Assembly (NCBI RefSeq): GCF_030070105.1
Contig: NZ_JASJOO010000005.1
Span: 1-64,000 of the forward strand
Length of the DNA: 64,000 nt
Reading direction: 5' to 3'
Source of the DNA: Bermanella sp. WJH001
GTDB lineage: Bacteria; Pseudomonadota; Gammaproteobacteria; Pseudomonadales; Oceanobacteraceae
A program made the position numbers and the translations under genes. Below, in pieces: positions 33,467 through 43,012 of this stretch. Position 1 is the first letter of the stretch. Each line of letters begins with the position of its first letter. The notes under the pieces are model-generated. The model was given only the letters and a program-made list of their open reading frames with translations. It ran no database searches and was not told the DNA's origin.

Positions 33467-36229
33467 TTATTTCTGCCCATCATAATGTAGCAATAAAGTT
33501 TTACTGGTATCCGCCAGTACATGTTGCTCAAGGTAACTGGCAACGGTTTCTTTATCTAATTCTGCAATAAAGTCAGCTAGCGTTTGCTGGGTATTAAATT
33601 GCGAATTGTTGCGGTCAATCTCGCTCCAGAACTGATTACTTTTCTCTTTTAAGTTCAGAGGTTTTTTAAGTAGATTAGTGATTAACCCTTGCTGATGAGC
33701 GGCAAAATCCTCTTCGCTCATGTTACGAATCTCACTAACGTAACCTTGCAAAAACTGCTGGCTTTCATTGAGTAAGGTTTGAGAGTCAGCCGTTGGTGAT
33801 TGCACAATAAAAGCAAGGCCGCCTTGATCAATCATAGGGTAAGGGGTTGCAAATACGATGTAGCCGTATTTCTTCTCGGTACGCATGTACGTGTAGTAAG
33901 GGGAGCGTACGATTTGGCCAAGTAAACCCATGGTGGCACGTTCTTTCAGTGTGTCTGTTTTTGCTTGTACGTACCATGTCATGGCGTTGTCGTTGTGTTC
34001 GGTATTTATGACTTGCTCGCTCAATCGAGCAGGTAATTGCAGTACATGTTTACGTTCTACCGTGGTTTTGTGGCTATTTTCTAACAGTGCTTTTTTGATG
34101 GTTTTTGAAGCATTCATCAACTGTACTTGATCAATATTGCCATGACCCAATACCACCACTTCAAGTTTGTCAAAAAACTGCATGCTGAATTCGTTAACGT
34201 CATTTAAGTTGGATTGTTTTAGCGCAGTAAGTAGAGCTTGTTCATCAAAACTGGGTTGTATCAACTCTTGATTGAGCTGTGCAATTGAGCGCTCAAATGG
34301 CTTTTGCTGTAACGCGTTTTCATAGGCACGAACTAATTCTTGTTGCGCCTGAAGCCATTGTGCGTCATTGGCTTTGAATTGATTTAATTCATGCACAATT
34401 TTTTCAAGTAACGTGTCTTGTTTGTCGCGGTAACCATACATGCGTATGCCAAGGCCTCGCATATGGCCGTATAAGCTGTATTCTTGCCCCGCCAAAAGTG
34501 CAGGGTAGCTAAAGCTATTTAAGTGATCGTTTAACATTTTAACCCAAGCGTCAAGCATGACTTGGTTGTGGGCACTTTGTTGAATAAGTGGTGACCTTAG
34601 GTTGACTAAAATACTGCTTTGCGGGGCATTAAAACTAGTGTCTTGCATGTGCCACAGTTGCAGATCATTTTCTTGTTTGATGTATTTTGGGTGAGATTGT
34701 TTGGTGTCAGGTAAGATACTAATATCTTGTGGAATAAACGGGTTAGCGGCAGGTAAGTGTAAACCGTCAGCCAGTTCGGCGGTTTTCCAAGCGTCTAATT
34801 TTTCTTGGGAAATGGCTTCAACCGCATAAGGCGCTGCAAACCATGTTTCAACTTGATTGGTTTCTACCCCAGGTGCAATTAATGTACGAATGCTATTTTC
34901 AGGCGTCAGTTTAGCTAGCAGTTGTTGGATACGGTTGGCGTCAAATTCATCCCAAAGATACGGGCCTTGCAGGATGTCTTTGGTTTTGTATTCGTGCATG
35001 TTCATGCTTAACCCTTGCACTAAGTTGGCAGGTTTTTGGCCAGGTGCAAAGGTAAATTGTAAATGGCTCAGTTGTTTTTCTTCTTCAAAAACCCATTGGT
35101 TGATACCTTGGTTTTCAATCAATTTAATGTAAGCAAATAACTGAGCACTGATTTCATCAGTATGATTTAACCCTTTTTCAGTCAGACTAATATTGATTTG
35201 CAGGGTACTGTTATTGTTCATGTTGCTGCCAAGACCGGCACTTAATCCTTCTGCCCATCCTTGTTGTTTTAACCATGCTAATAAACTGCCTTCACCTTCA
35301 TGACCCAGTAAGTGACCAATATATTGCGTTGGTTTTTTCTTGTAATCAGTTACGGCATCGTTCAGTGGAAAAATAAAACTTAAGCTTAACAACTGTTTTA
35401 CAGGTTGAATGCGCACATCTTTTGGTAAGTCTAAATATAACTCACTTGGATAAGAGTCGACGCTTGCTTGCTTGTTTTGAATGGGATCAAATCGTTTTTT
35501 TGACCAGCTTTCTAATTCGTTTAAAGACTGAGGCCCATAAACCACTAGGGTCATTAAGTTAGCGCTGTAGTAGCGCTCATAAAACGTAATTAAGTCATCC
35601 CGCACTTTACTGGTTTCATTATCACTCAAGGTATCAAGGCTGCCGGTGGCAAAGTGGCTAGCAGGGTGTTCTGGGTTCATTAACGCTTTGTTAACGTATT
35701 GCATACGACGATAGTCGTCTTTGTATTTAGACTGGTACTCGCTATGTACCGCATTTTTTTCTCGTTGTACGTATTCTTCTGTGAATAGTGGTTCGTAGAA
35801 GAAGCGGCTAAATCGATCTAAAGCGCCTTCAAGTTGTTTGGCGTCAATTTGGAAAAAATAGTTGGTGTGTTCTGCGGCGGTAAAAGCGTTGTGCATGCCG
35901 CCATGTTGACTGATGAAGCTTTGATATTCACCTGCTGTGGGGTAGGTTTTGGTGCCTAAAAAAAGCATATGTTCTAGAAAGTGAGCAAGACCTGGGCGCG
36001 CTTTAGGGTCTTGTAAACTGCCTACATTCACGTCAAGGCTTGCGGCCCCGTGATCAGCTGTTTTATCGCTGATGAGCAATACTTTCAGTTGGTTATCTAG
36101 TTCTAGATAACGGTATTGCTTGCTGTCTTGGCTACTGGTGACAGGTTGGTCATCAAATGCGCCGCGAAAAAAGCTGAATACAATCGCCAAAAAGATGGCA
36201 AAGAAAAACGTGCGATTGCGTGTAGGCAT
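33467..36229 (-). CDS. Insulinase-family (M16) metalloprotease, protease III-like
   Basis: 920 residues, the full size of the pitrilysin/insulysin group. A hydrophobic N-terminus (FFFAIFLAIVFSFF) is a signal peptide or anchor. The active N-terminal half has the inverted zinc motif HFLEH (His83-x-x-Glu-His87) with the downstream Glu of REKNAVHSEY, and GTKTYPTAGEYQSFI. The C-terminal half carries the R-x-x-x-YGY-type segment MRTEKKYGYIVF that binds substrate. It probably degrades small peptides in the periplasm. A small gene precedes it by 12 bp on the same strand and may be co-transcribed. It is followed by a terminator. Confidence 0.93.
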   Translation of the reverse strand: MPTRNRTFFFAIFLAIVFSFFRGAFDDQPVTSSQDSKQYRYLELDNQLKVLLISDKTADHGAASLDVNVGSLQDPKARPGLAHFLEHMLFLGTKTYPTAGEYQSFISQHGGMHNAFTAAEHTNYFFQIDAKQLEGALDRFSRFFYEPLFTEEYVQREKNAVHSEYQSKYKDDYRRMQYVNKALMNPEHPASHFATGSLDTLSDNETSKVRDDLITFYERYYSANLMTLVVYGPQSLNELESWSKKRFDPIQNKQASVDSYPSELYLDLPKDVRIQPVKQLLSLSFIFPLNDAVTDYKKKPTQYIGHLLGHEGEGSLLAWLKQQGWAEGLSAGLGSNMNNNSTLQINISLTEKGLNHTDEISAQLFAYIKLIENQGINQWVFEEEKQLSHLQFTFAPGQKPANLVQGLSMNMHEYKTKDILQGPYLWDEFDANRIQQLLAKLTPENSIRTLIAPGVETNQVETWFAAPYAVEAISQEKLDAWKTAELADGLHLPAANPFIPQDISILPDTKQSHPKYIKQENDLQLWHMQDTSFNAPQSSILVNLRSPLIQQSAHNQVMLDAWVKMLNDHLNSFSYPALLAGQEYSLYGHMRGLGIRMYGYRDKQDTLLEKIVHELNQFKANDAQWLQAQQELVRAYENALQQKPFERSIAQLNQELIQPSFDEQALLTALKQSNLNDVNEFSMQFFDKLEVVVLGHGNIDQVQLMNASKTIKKALLENSHKTTVERKHVLQLPARLSEQVINTEHNDNAMTWYVQAKTDTLKERATMGLLGQIVRSPYYTYMRTEKKYGYIVFATPYPMIDQGGLAFIVQSPTADSQTLLNESQQFLQGYVSEIRNMSEEDFAAHQQGLITNLLKKPLNLKEKSNQFWSEIDRNNSQFNTQQTLADFIAELDKETVASYLEQHVLADTSKTLLLHYDGQK

Positions 36230-36241
36230 GAAGTCTCCTTA

Positions 36242-36508
36242 TTATTTAGCCAATTTGCTCAAGGTTTGTTGAGCCAGTGCGACGGCTTGTTTTATGTCTA
36301 AGTCTTGTCCTTTGGCAATAAACTCCAGTGCGGTTTTACTGTCGTTTAATTGTTCGAACAATGACATATATTCTTTGTTAAATGCCGCTTCTATGGCTTG
36401 GTAAACCGTATCAGTGGTTTTAGCATTGACCTTGCCCATCTCTGCTTGTTCCTTAAGTGCTTTGATTGTGGCGCTGGCGATACGATTAAAGGCTTGTTCT
36501 TTTTTCAC
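36242..36508 (-). CDS. Small helical hypothetical protein upstream of the M16 protease
   Basis: 88 residues, rich in Ala, Lys, Glu and Gln, predicted mostly helical (MKKEQAFNRIASATIKALKE ... AVALAQQTLSKLAK). No signal peptide and no family recognised. It stops 12 bp before the protease ATG, so the two are likely transcribed together, although no functional link is known. The high lysine and alanine content could be mistaken for a coding artefact, but the good length and tight spacing favour a gene. Confidence 0.55.
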   Translation of the reverse strand: MKKEQAFNRIASATIKALKEQAEMGKVNAKTTDTVYQAIEAAFNKEYMSLFEQLNDSKTALEFIAKGQDLDIKQAVALAQQTLSKLAK

Positions 36509-36592
36509 GGCGGACTCTGGATTAATGTGTTTTGGAAAGTGCTGGGGATTCTACCTTAAATTAGGCTGAGTAACACAGAAAGGGGGGATTGT

Positions 36593-37480
36593 TTAAGCGC
36601 TTTTAGATTGGTTACGGCCTGCTTCTTTGGCTTGGTATAGCGCTTTGTCTGCGCGTTTGAGGATCTCTTCAACGCTGGCGTCTTGGTTATTTTCGGCAAT
36701 CCCTAGGCTAATTGAGATATTAATTGTTTGACCTTCAAGACTGTCTATTTGGAGTGTTAAAACATCTTTACGGATGCGTTCAGCCACTTCCAGTGCCCCT
36801 TGAAGCGGTGTGTCTGGTAAACACAGTACAAACTCTTCGCCACCATAGCGCCCACAAAAGTCCACTTTGCGCAGTTGTTGTTTGAGCAATTCTGCCAGTT
36901 GAATGATTGCTGCGTCTCCTACTAGGTGGCCATAACTATCATTCACCTGTTTAAAGTGGTCGATGTCGAGCATGATAAATGAAAGGGGTCTGGAGGAGCG
37001 GCGGGTTTGTTCGAGTTCTCGTTCGGCCAGTTCAAAAAAGTGACGACGATTCATGAGACCTGTTAATGGGTCTGTGGTTGCCCATTTTTCTAATAGATCT
37101 TGGCGCTCTTTTTCTCTTAGGGCGGTTCTGACCCTAGCCAGTAAAACCACTAGGCTGTAAGGCTTGATGATGTAATCAAACGCACCCATATCCAAACCTT
37201 CTGCGACGTTTTCATCATCAGCATTGGCGGTTATTAGAATAATGGGAATGTTATTGGTTAGGGGGTTTTTCTTAATTTCGGCCAGTACTTCAAGACCACT
37301 CATGACAGGCATCATAACGTCGAGCAGGATTAAGTCGACACCATCCGGGTCTTTATTTAGGACCTCAAGCGCCTCTTTGCCACTTTGGCTTTCAATGACA
37401 TCATAATCCTCATCGCTCAAATGCACGTTTAAAATCTGCAAGTTCGCGGGGATATCGTCAACGATTAAGATATTGGCCAT
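36593..37480 (-). CDS. Response regulator diguanylate cyclase (REC-GGDEF, PleD-like)
   Basis: 295 residues from the ATG at 37480 (MANILIVDDIPANLQIL); a TTG at 37489 is also in frame. The receiver domain (about 1-120) has the acidic pair, the phospho-Asp in DLILLDVMMP and the Lys in DYIIKPYS. The GGDEF domain has TDPLTGLMNRRHFFEL, MLDIDHFKQVNDSYGHLVG and RYGGEEFVLCLPD, with an inhibitory RxxD (RKVD) four residues earlier. The enzyme should make c-di-GMP when phosphorylated and be product-inhibited. It is divergent from a hybrid kinase-like gene (about 190 bp apart), a natural partner for input, though that kinase lacks its His. Confidence 0.93.
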   Translation of the reverse strand: MANILIVDDIPANLQILNVHLSDEDYDVIESQSGKEALEVLNKDPDGVDLILLDVMMPVMSGLEVLAEIKKNPLTNNIPIILITANADDENVAEGLDMGAFDYIIKPYSLVVLLARVRTALREKERQDLLEKWATTDPLTGLMNRRHFFELAERELEQTRRSSRPLSFIMLDIDHFKQVNDSYGHLVGDAAIIQLAELLKQQLRKVDFCGRYGGEEFVLCLPDTPLQGALEVAERIRKDVLTLQIDSLEGQTINISISLGIAENNQDASVEEILKRADKALYQAKEAGRNQSKSA

Positions 37481-37673
37481 ATACTTCAATTTATAGGGGG
37501 TTCTTTAAACTATAGCTCATGCTTGAAAAAATTTTGTAAGGCCACTGTATTTCGTACATATGACATAAATTGGGCTTGTTTAGTCTAATTGGAAGGCAAG
37601 ATATGAGCTCAATAAGCTTAATGATTCTTAGTAGCGATTTTTTTTGCGGTAAACGTTTTAAAGGCGAGCATGC

Positions 37674-39722
37674 GTGATGACATTGCTTGCCTATACTTTA
37701 CTCATGCAGCAAATTCAGGGGCTACAAGTGATTGCTCGGCTAGTAAGTGTGTTGATGATTTTTTGGAGCACACGGGTCTCAGCATTACAGGTTCAAAGTA
37801 TTCAGCTGGAGACTGAAGGCGAACTGATGTCTGCTTGGATCTGGGCGGTTGTCGCTTTGGGCCTGATTGGCGTGGCGTGGCTGATTTTCTTTGTAAGGCG
37901 AACTTATCTTAACTTGATTAAAGATCAAGCTAAGATGCAGGCCATTTGGTCAAATATTCCGGATGTGCTGACTGAGGTGGACAAAGATGGGGTTATTCTG
38001 GCTCTCAACCAGACCTTAAGTGCTGATACCCCTGTTGAGTCCATCGTGGGCACCAGTAGTTTTGCTTATTTAAACGAAGAAGGAAAAGCACTCTTTAGGC
38101 AGCATTTACAGCAGGCTATTAATACAGGCCATCTGTGTCAGTACGAATTAACCGTTCAAGTGAATGGTCAGACTCGGTTTATCCATAATCGTATTACGCC
38201 AATTATTACCGATAATGAAACTAGGGCATTAGTCATATCCAGTGATGTAACCCGTTATAAAGAAGCACAGCGTGTGTTGCAGCAAGACAAACTCCAGACC
38301 GAGCGTGAATTACAAGGTAAGGCTAAGTTTTTATTAAACATTAGCCAAGAAATGCGCGGCCCCATGACCGTGCTTAAAGATACCTTGCTGCAGATCAAAT
38401 CCCAGCAAGCTGAAGTAGGTGAAAATCAAATACATACCATGCAGGCCAGCATAGAGCACCTAGCACAAATCATTGACGATGTTGCTGTGCTGTCGCAAAA
38501 GCCAAGTGGAGACAAAACGGTTGAGTCTGTTAGTACGAGTTTGTGGCACGTTGTGGATGACTTGGAGGCTTTGTACCTTCCGCAAGCGGCTCAAGAGCAG
38601 GTCAAACTAGCGGTCAAACACGATGTGTTGCCCCATTATATTCAAACGGATGCGTTTCGCTTACGTCAAGTTCTGTATAACTTAATGAGCTGTCACTTGG
38701 GCATATGTGAGCAAGGTTTGATTGAATTTAGCATCCATCAAACCGAGTTGGCCAACGAACCTGTGCTTCAGTTTACGCTGAGTAATGACGTTGATGAACA
38801 GTACGCTGGTCAATGGGCTGCCATGTTTAATCATGGTTTGGAAGATGCCAAAGTGGCCTGTTTGGATAGCGCCAGTGTGGATGCATTTCAGATCTGTAAA
38901 AACCTTGCTGCTCATCTACAAGGTTTATTGGGTGCCAAGACCCTAGGAGGCGGAAAAATAGAGCAATGGTTTATTTTACCGCTTAAGTGGCTTAAGCCTA
39001 ATGATTCATTTTCAGTGCTTCGCCATAAGCCGATAGTGTTGGCGATTAATGATGAAGTTGATCGTGTTTGGTTTAGGGTGTTTTTTCAATCTATGCAATT
39101 GCCGTTTCAAGAAGTCACTGGTGATTTGATTCCAAAAGATATTAGTTTATTAGTTAGTGATTATTCACAATCTAAAGATAGTCAGTGGCTTTGGTGGCTA
39201 GGAGAGGACTACGAATTGACAGCCGCTCACGGCACCTGCTTAACGGCCCCTTATCGAAGAGAAACCCTTTATTATCGATTAACGGATTATCAAGCCAGCC
39301 AATCAGGTGAGGTAGGTGATAGCCAACCTGGGCGTATTTTACTGGTTGAAGATAATTTAAATAATCAATTGGTCATCAAGCGTACACTTGAAAAACTTGG
39401 GTATGACGTAGTGGTTGCCAACAATGGCGAAGAGGGCGTGGCGCAATTTTTAGCCACACAGGTTGATTGCGTCATAATGGATATACAAATGCCAATTATG
39501 GATGGCATTGAAGCCACTAGGCAAATTCGCCAACTGGATAGACCGTATGTACCGGTTATTGCGTTAACGGCTAATAGCCAAAAAGAAATGGAAGAGGCGT
39601 GTTTTGCGGTGGGCATGGACAGCTTTTTAACGAAACCTATTTCTCGCCAAGTTATACAGGCCACGCTTGAAGAGTTTTTAGGTAAACATCCCCCAGCGCA
39701 AGACTCACGCCGGGTTAACTAG
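37674..39722 (+). CDS. Degenerate hybrid histidine kinase (PAS, lost HisKA His, REC)
   Basis: 682 residues. Two hydrophobic stretches (about 16-35 and 55-74), a PAS domain (about 85-200) with IPDVLTEVDKDG, and then a HisKA-like helix reading FLLNISQEMRGPM, where the invariant phospho-accepting His is Gln225. The ATPase domain is also eroded: its N-box region reads RQVLYNLMSCHLGICEQG, and no G1 motif is visible. A complete receiver domain closes the protein, with VEDNLNNQ (about 558), phospho-Asp603 in VIMDIQMPIMDG and TKPIS. It cannot phosphorylate itself in the usual way; the receiver may be fed by another kinase. The start is the GTG at 37674 or the ATG at 37677. It is divergent from the PleD-like gene. 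Confidence 0.85.
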   Translation: MMTLLAYTLLMQQIQGLQVIARLVSVLMIFWSTRVSALQVQSIQLETEGELMSAWIWAVVALGLIGVAWLIFFVRRTYLNLIKDQAKMQAIWSNIPDVLTEVDKDGVILALNQTLSADTPVESIVGTSSFAYLNEEGKALFRQHLQQAINTGHLCQYELTVQVNGQTRFIHNRITPIITDNETRALVISSDVTRYKEAQRVLQQDKLQTERELQGKAKFLLNISQEMRGPMTVLKDTLLQIKSQQAEVGENQIHTMQASIEHLAQIIDDVAVLSQKPSGDKTVESVSTSLWHVVDDLEALYLPQAAQEQVKLAVKHDVLPHYIQTDAFRLRQVLYNLMSCHLGICEQGLIEFSIHQTELANEPVLQFTLSNDVDEQYAGQWAAMFNHGLEDAKVACLDSASVDAFQICKNLAAHLQGLLGAKTLGGGKIEQWFILPLKWLKPNDSFSVLRHKPIVLAINDEVDRVWFRVFFQSMQLPFQEVTGDLIPKDISLLVSDYSQSKDSQWLWWLGEDYELTAAHGTCLTAPYRRETLYYRLTDYQASQSGEVGDSQPGRILLVEDNLNNQLVIKRTLEKLGYDVVVANNGEEGVAQFLATQVDCVIMDIQMPIMDGIEATRQIRQLDRPYVPVIALTANSQKEMEEACFAVGMDSFLTKPISRQVIQATLEEFLGKHPPAQDSRRVN

Positions 39723-39733
39723 CAGCATCCATT

Positions 39734-40114
39734 CTATAAAAGTGGGCCAAACGGTAAAAATTTATTATCCGTGTGGGCCTTCACCCATTTCACCAGTTCC
39801 CTATCGACCCCTTTTGCTTTCTTTAATATTTTAAACAGAGGAATGACGGATGACTTTTCACCAAGACTCCAGCTGCCTTGTTGCTCAGCGAGTGTAAAAA
39901 TTTCAATGAGCTGCTGAATTTGATCGAATGTTAACTTTGGGGCCAGCTGCTGCCAAATTTTAGCGTCAACCTGAGCTAATGGCTGAATCCAATCTAAATC
40001 TGAGGTAAGGTCATACTCTTGTGCTTGGCCCTGATTTAGGTTTAATAAACGAGCCAGTTGCTCATCATTAATTTGGTTGGGTGGGGTTATAGGCTGCCAT
40101 GAATCAACGGACAC
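39734..40114 (-). CDS. Hypothetical cytoplasmic protein
   Basis: 126 residues, acidic in the first half, basic near the end, with no membrane segment. It has a FDQIQQLIEIFTLAEQQGSW region and ends KFLPFGPLL. This ending and arrangement recur in conserved hypothetical proteins of Pseudomonas and marine relatives, but no function is known. It is convergent with the kinase-like gene (11 bp between stops) and divergent from the Sel1-repeat gene. An ATG at 40114 with GGAG-like sequence upstream is plausible. Confidence 0.7.
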   Translation of the reverse strand: MSVDSWQPITPPNQINDEQLARLLNLNQGQAQEYDLTSDLDWIQPLAQVDAKIWQQLAPKLTFDQIQQLIEIFTLAEQQGSWSLGEKSSVIPLFKILKKAKGVDRELVKWVKAHTDNKFLPFGPLL

Positions 40115-40201
40115 AGACTTCTCCTGAAATCAAGTAAGGCAAAGGCTTATTGTCCCACAAGCTTAGCGCAAGAAAAACCTATCCTTTTGTAAGGTAATTG
40201 C

Positions 40202-40708
40202 ATGACATTATTCAGAACTCTGAAAACAAAGGCCTTGGCAGCACTGCAATATAGTGTTGGTTATGGGTTATTTGTTTCAGGGGTGGCAGGTTGGCACAAA
40301 ACGCTTCATGTATTTGCGATGAAGCAGCTACAACGGGCAAGCCATAAACAGCACCCTCGCGCTCAAGCATTAATGGCCAAACTGCTTACTTATCGTGGTG
40401 AGACCGTGATCGATAAAAGAGCCGGTTTAGCATTGCTGCAAACCCAAGCACATCAGGGCGATCCTCAATCCCAGTTTTTATTAGCAGAAACGCTGATGAA
40501 CTCTGAATTGTTAGTGGCTGATAACCATCAACAAACGGCTTTATCTTGGTATATGAAGGCCGCAGAACAGAATCATGCCATGGCGGCGTTACGTTTAAGT
40601 AAAGCCTACGCAGCAGGTGATTTAGGTTTAGAAAAAGATGAGCAAAAGGCTCAATATTGGTCGAATCAGTTTATGCAACACAGTCAAAATATGAGTACCC
40701 CATCATGA
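40202..40708 (+). CDS. Sel1-like repeat protein
   Basis: 168 residues. After a short hydrophobic stretch (about 14-32) there are two or three Sel1/TPR-type helical repeats: PRAQALMAKLLTYRG, DPQSQFLLAETLMNSEL and HQQTALSWYMKAAEQNHAMA then ALRLSKAYAAGDLG. These scaffold repeats mediate protein contacts. It is the first gene of a pair: its TGA overlaps the next ATG by 4 bp, so it is coupled to a phospholipid-type acyltransferase. The N-terminal hydrophobic region could anchor it to the membrane near its partner, which is inference. Confidence 0.8.
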   Translation: MTLFRTLKTKALAALQYSVGYGLFVSGVAGWHKTLHVFAMKQLQRASHKQHPRAQALMAKLLTYRGETVIDKRAGLALLQTQAHQGDPQSQFLLAETLMNSELLVADNHQQTALSWYMKAAEQNHAMAALRLSKAYAAGDLGLEKDEQKAQYWSNQFMQHSQNMSTPS

Positions 40709-41844
40709 ATTCTCCGTCTTTTGATGATATTCGTGCCTATCATGATCATGAAGTGAATGCGGTGCTGGCATCGTTACTTGAAGATAGTGAGTTTTTACAA
40801 TTTGTGGCTCAGCATCAGTTTCCGTATTTACATCGATTTTTACCTCGCTGGACCCAGCAGCGCATTCAAGCGGGATTACAAAAACACTTTAAGCATATTG
40901 ATAGCATTCAAACATGGCAAAGTCAGCTGGCCCCTCACGTTGAAAAGCTTATGGCTAAAACCATTGACGAGTTTGAAGTAAGAGGACTTGAACACTTAGA
41001 AAAAGACAAAACCTATGTGTTTATTAGCAATCATCGTGATATTGCAATGGATCCTCTATTGGTGAATTTTGCTTTGCTGAAGGCCGGTTTAACAACCAGT
41101 AAAGTGGCGATTGGTGATAATTTATTAGGGCGTCAGTTTGTTGCAAAATTAATGCGCTTGAATAAAAGTTTTGTCGTGAAGCGTTCTGTGTCTGGGCGCC
41201 GAGAGAAACTGCAAGCGGTGCAGGATTTATCGGAATATATACATCAGTGCATTCGCTCTAATCAGCATGTGTGGATCGCGCAAAAAGAAGGTCGTGCTAA
41301 AGATGGGCTAGATTATACCGATACTGCTGTTTTAAAAATGATGCATATGGCGGGGCGAAAGTTAGGTTGGGAATTTAATCAAAGCATGGACTTTTTAAAT
41401 ATCATCCCCGTGACAATTAGTTATGAATGGGACCCATGCGATCTTGATAAAGCAAAAGAGCGTTTGACGGTTGCACAAGTGGGTCGTTATGAAAAATCTC
41501 ACGATGAAGATTTTAAAAGCATCTTAAAAGGATTGCAGGGCCACAAAGGAAAAGTGGTGCTGCACTTTAGCCCAGTATTGAAGCTTAATAGTAATATTGC
41601 AGAGCACTGGAGTGATGCGATTGATGATAATATCCATCAAAATTATCACGTATTTGAGAATAACAAGTTGGCTATGAGTTTATTGGGCGACGCTAAAAAT
41701 AGCCCAGACCCTCAGCATAAAATGTTAACCCTTTGGAATAAACGATTTAAGTCATTGGATGATGATGTGATGGCGAATATCAAACAATATTATGCTCAGC
41801 CGATCATGTTAAAGAATAAGGCAAGATTAAATGTTAAAGACTAA
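40705..41844 (+). CDS. 1-acyl-sn-glycerol-3-phosphate acyltransferase-like protein
   Basis: 379 residues from the ATG at 40705, which overlaps the Sel1 gene by 4 bp. The upstream start at 40657 lies inside that gene. The PlsC-type domain has SNHRDIAMDP (H-x4-D), FVVKRSVSGRREK and IAQKEGRAKDG, equivalent to the usual motifs II and III. A long N-terminal region (about 1-95) and C-terminal part are unlike E. coli PlsC and match large acyltransferase-like proteins of gammaproteobacteria. It probably transfers acyl chains to a lysophospholipid or related lipid at the inner membrane. A small gene overlaps its 3' end by 14 bp. Confidence 0.85.
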   Translation: MNSPSFDDIRAYHDHEVNAVLASLLEDSEFLQFVAQHQFPYLHRFLPRWTQQRIQAGLQKHFKHIDSIQTWQSQLAPHVEKLMAKTIDEFEVRGLEHLEKDKTYVFISNHRDIAMDPLLVNFALLKAGLTTSKVAIGDNLLGRQFVAKLMRLNKSFVVKRSVSGRREKLQAVQDLSEYIHQCIRSNQHVWIAQKEGRAKDGLDYTDTAVLKMMHMAGRKLGWEFNQSMDFLNIIPVTISYEWDPCDLDKAKERLTVAQVGRYEKSHDEDFKSILKGLQGHKGKVVLHFSPVLKLNSNIAEHWSDAIDDNIHQNYHVFENNKLAMSLLGDAKNSPDPQHKMLTLWNKRFKSLDDDVMANIKQYYAQPIMLKNKARLNVKD

Positions 41845-42085
41845 GTCTATCGTGCCCTTTGGCGCGGTTACCATTGCACTATTTTTGGCGACGTTATTGT
41901 TTAGCTGGTGGCATGATGATAGTTGTGAAACCCTACAAGCTTCAGTTGATCAAGGTTATTTTTTACGTTGGGCGCAGCCGCAGTTATTGCTGATTACGGC
42001 CAAAAAAGAAACCTTTATGGTGGAGGCAAGTTCCAAGAGCAAGGCATGTCATGCCATGTTAAATAATTTAAATAACTCTAAGTAG
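41831..42085 (+). CDS. Small hypothetical single-pass membrane protein
   Basis: 84 residues with one hydrophobic helix (IVPFGAVTIALFLATLLFSW, about 7-26) and a short periplasmic tail with two cysteines. No family recognised. It overlaps the end of the acyltransferase gene by 14 bp, so it is probably the third member of the operon begun by the Sel1 protein. It could be a signal-anchored accessory protein. The overlap and clean stop favour a real gene. Confidence 0.6.
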   Translation: MLKTKSIVPFGAVTIALFLATLLFSWWHDDSCETLQASVDQGYFLRWAQPQLLLITAKKETFMVEASSKSKACHAMLNNLNNSK

Positions 42086-42094
42086 CCGTATTTT

Positions 42095-42886
42095 TTAACT
42101 ACTTAAGGCTGCTCGCAATGCATCTTTTAACGATGCAGGCACAATGGTTTTATCAAACAATGCACAAACACCAGCTTGACGCACGGCACTGAGACGGCTG
42201 GAGTCTTGCTCACTGGTGACCATTAAAATGGGCAGATATGAGTACTCAGATTGTCGCAAGTAGTTGGCTAACTCTTCACCATTCATGTGCGGCATATTGT
42301 AGTCACTGATAATAAAATCTACGGGTTCATTTTGCAGTATTTCTATGGCTTCAAGGCCATTTTCAGCTTGTACGGTTTGTTCTATGCCACATGCATTAAG
42401 AAGCCGAATAATGTGTTTTCTTGCTGTTAAAGAATCATCTACGATCAAAGCTTTTAAGGATTCAATCTCTATGTCGTCAAGCTCGATTGTGTCTACCTCA
42501 ATGGTATCTTTTGCGGCATTGAGGGCAGTTAAAAAATCACGCTGATCAAACGGTTTAGGCAGCAATGCAAGTACACCTGCTTGCTTGATATCATCGAGCA
42601 TTTTTTTGTCGGATTCGCTGGAAACCAGCATGAAATTTAAGTCTTGAGTGTTAGGGTTGCTGCGCAGCTTAGTCACTAACTCAATGGCATTCATGTCATC
42701 ATAATACATGGCACTGATAATGAGATCCGGCTGGTGCACTTCGGCATATTTTAAAGCCTCAGCACCGGTGACACAGACATCTACTTTTTCTATGGCATGA
42801 TGTGCCATTGCATTTTTAAGAAATTTACTTTGTGTGCTCGAAGGCTCAATTAAAAGTACCGTGAGATCTTTGACATCTAATGCCAT
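42095..42886 (-). CDS. Tandem receiver protein with an inactive first REC domain
   Basis: 263 residues in two receiver domains without an output domain. The second (about 145-263) is complete: LIVDDSLTAR, phospho-Asp195 in DFIISDYNMPHMNGEEL, MVTSEQD and a late FDKT. In the first (about 8-125) the acidic pair is replaced (LLIEPSS) and the phospho-Asp position reads DLIISAMYYDD, with Ala59, so it cannot be phosphorylated normally. The first domain probably serves for dimer or partner contacts. The family resembles CheY-like and chemotaxis-associated tandem receivers. It is convergent with the small membrane gene and has no kinase adjacent. Confidence 0.87.
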   Translation of the reverse strand: MALDVKDLTVLLIEPSSTQSKFLKNAMAHHAIEKVDVCVTGAEALKYAEVHQPDLIISAMYYDDMNAIELVTKLRSNPNTQDLNFMLVSSESDKKMLDDIKQAGVLALLPKPFDQRDFLTALNAAKDTIEVDTIELDDIEIESLKALIVDDSLTARKHIIRLLNACGIEQTVQAENGLEAIEILQNEPVDFIISDYNMPHMNGEELANYLRQSEYSYLPILMVTSEQDSSRLSAVRQAGVCALFDKTIVPASLKDALRAALSS

Positions 42887-43012
42887 AATGCCCCCAAATA
42901 TCGTGACTTTTATGAGTATAGATGAACCTATTGAGAATGCGTTGCAAATAGGTGGGTTTAGGCGCTCTGGGTTAATATTGTGCTAGGGTAAAATTAGGCG
43001 TAAGGAAAAATC

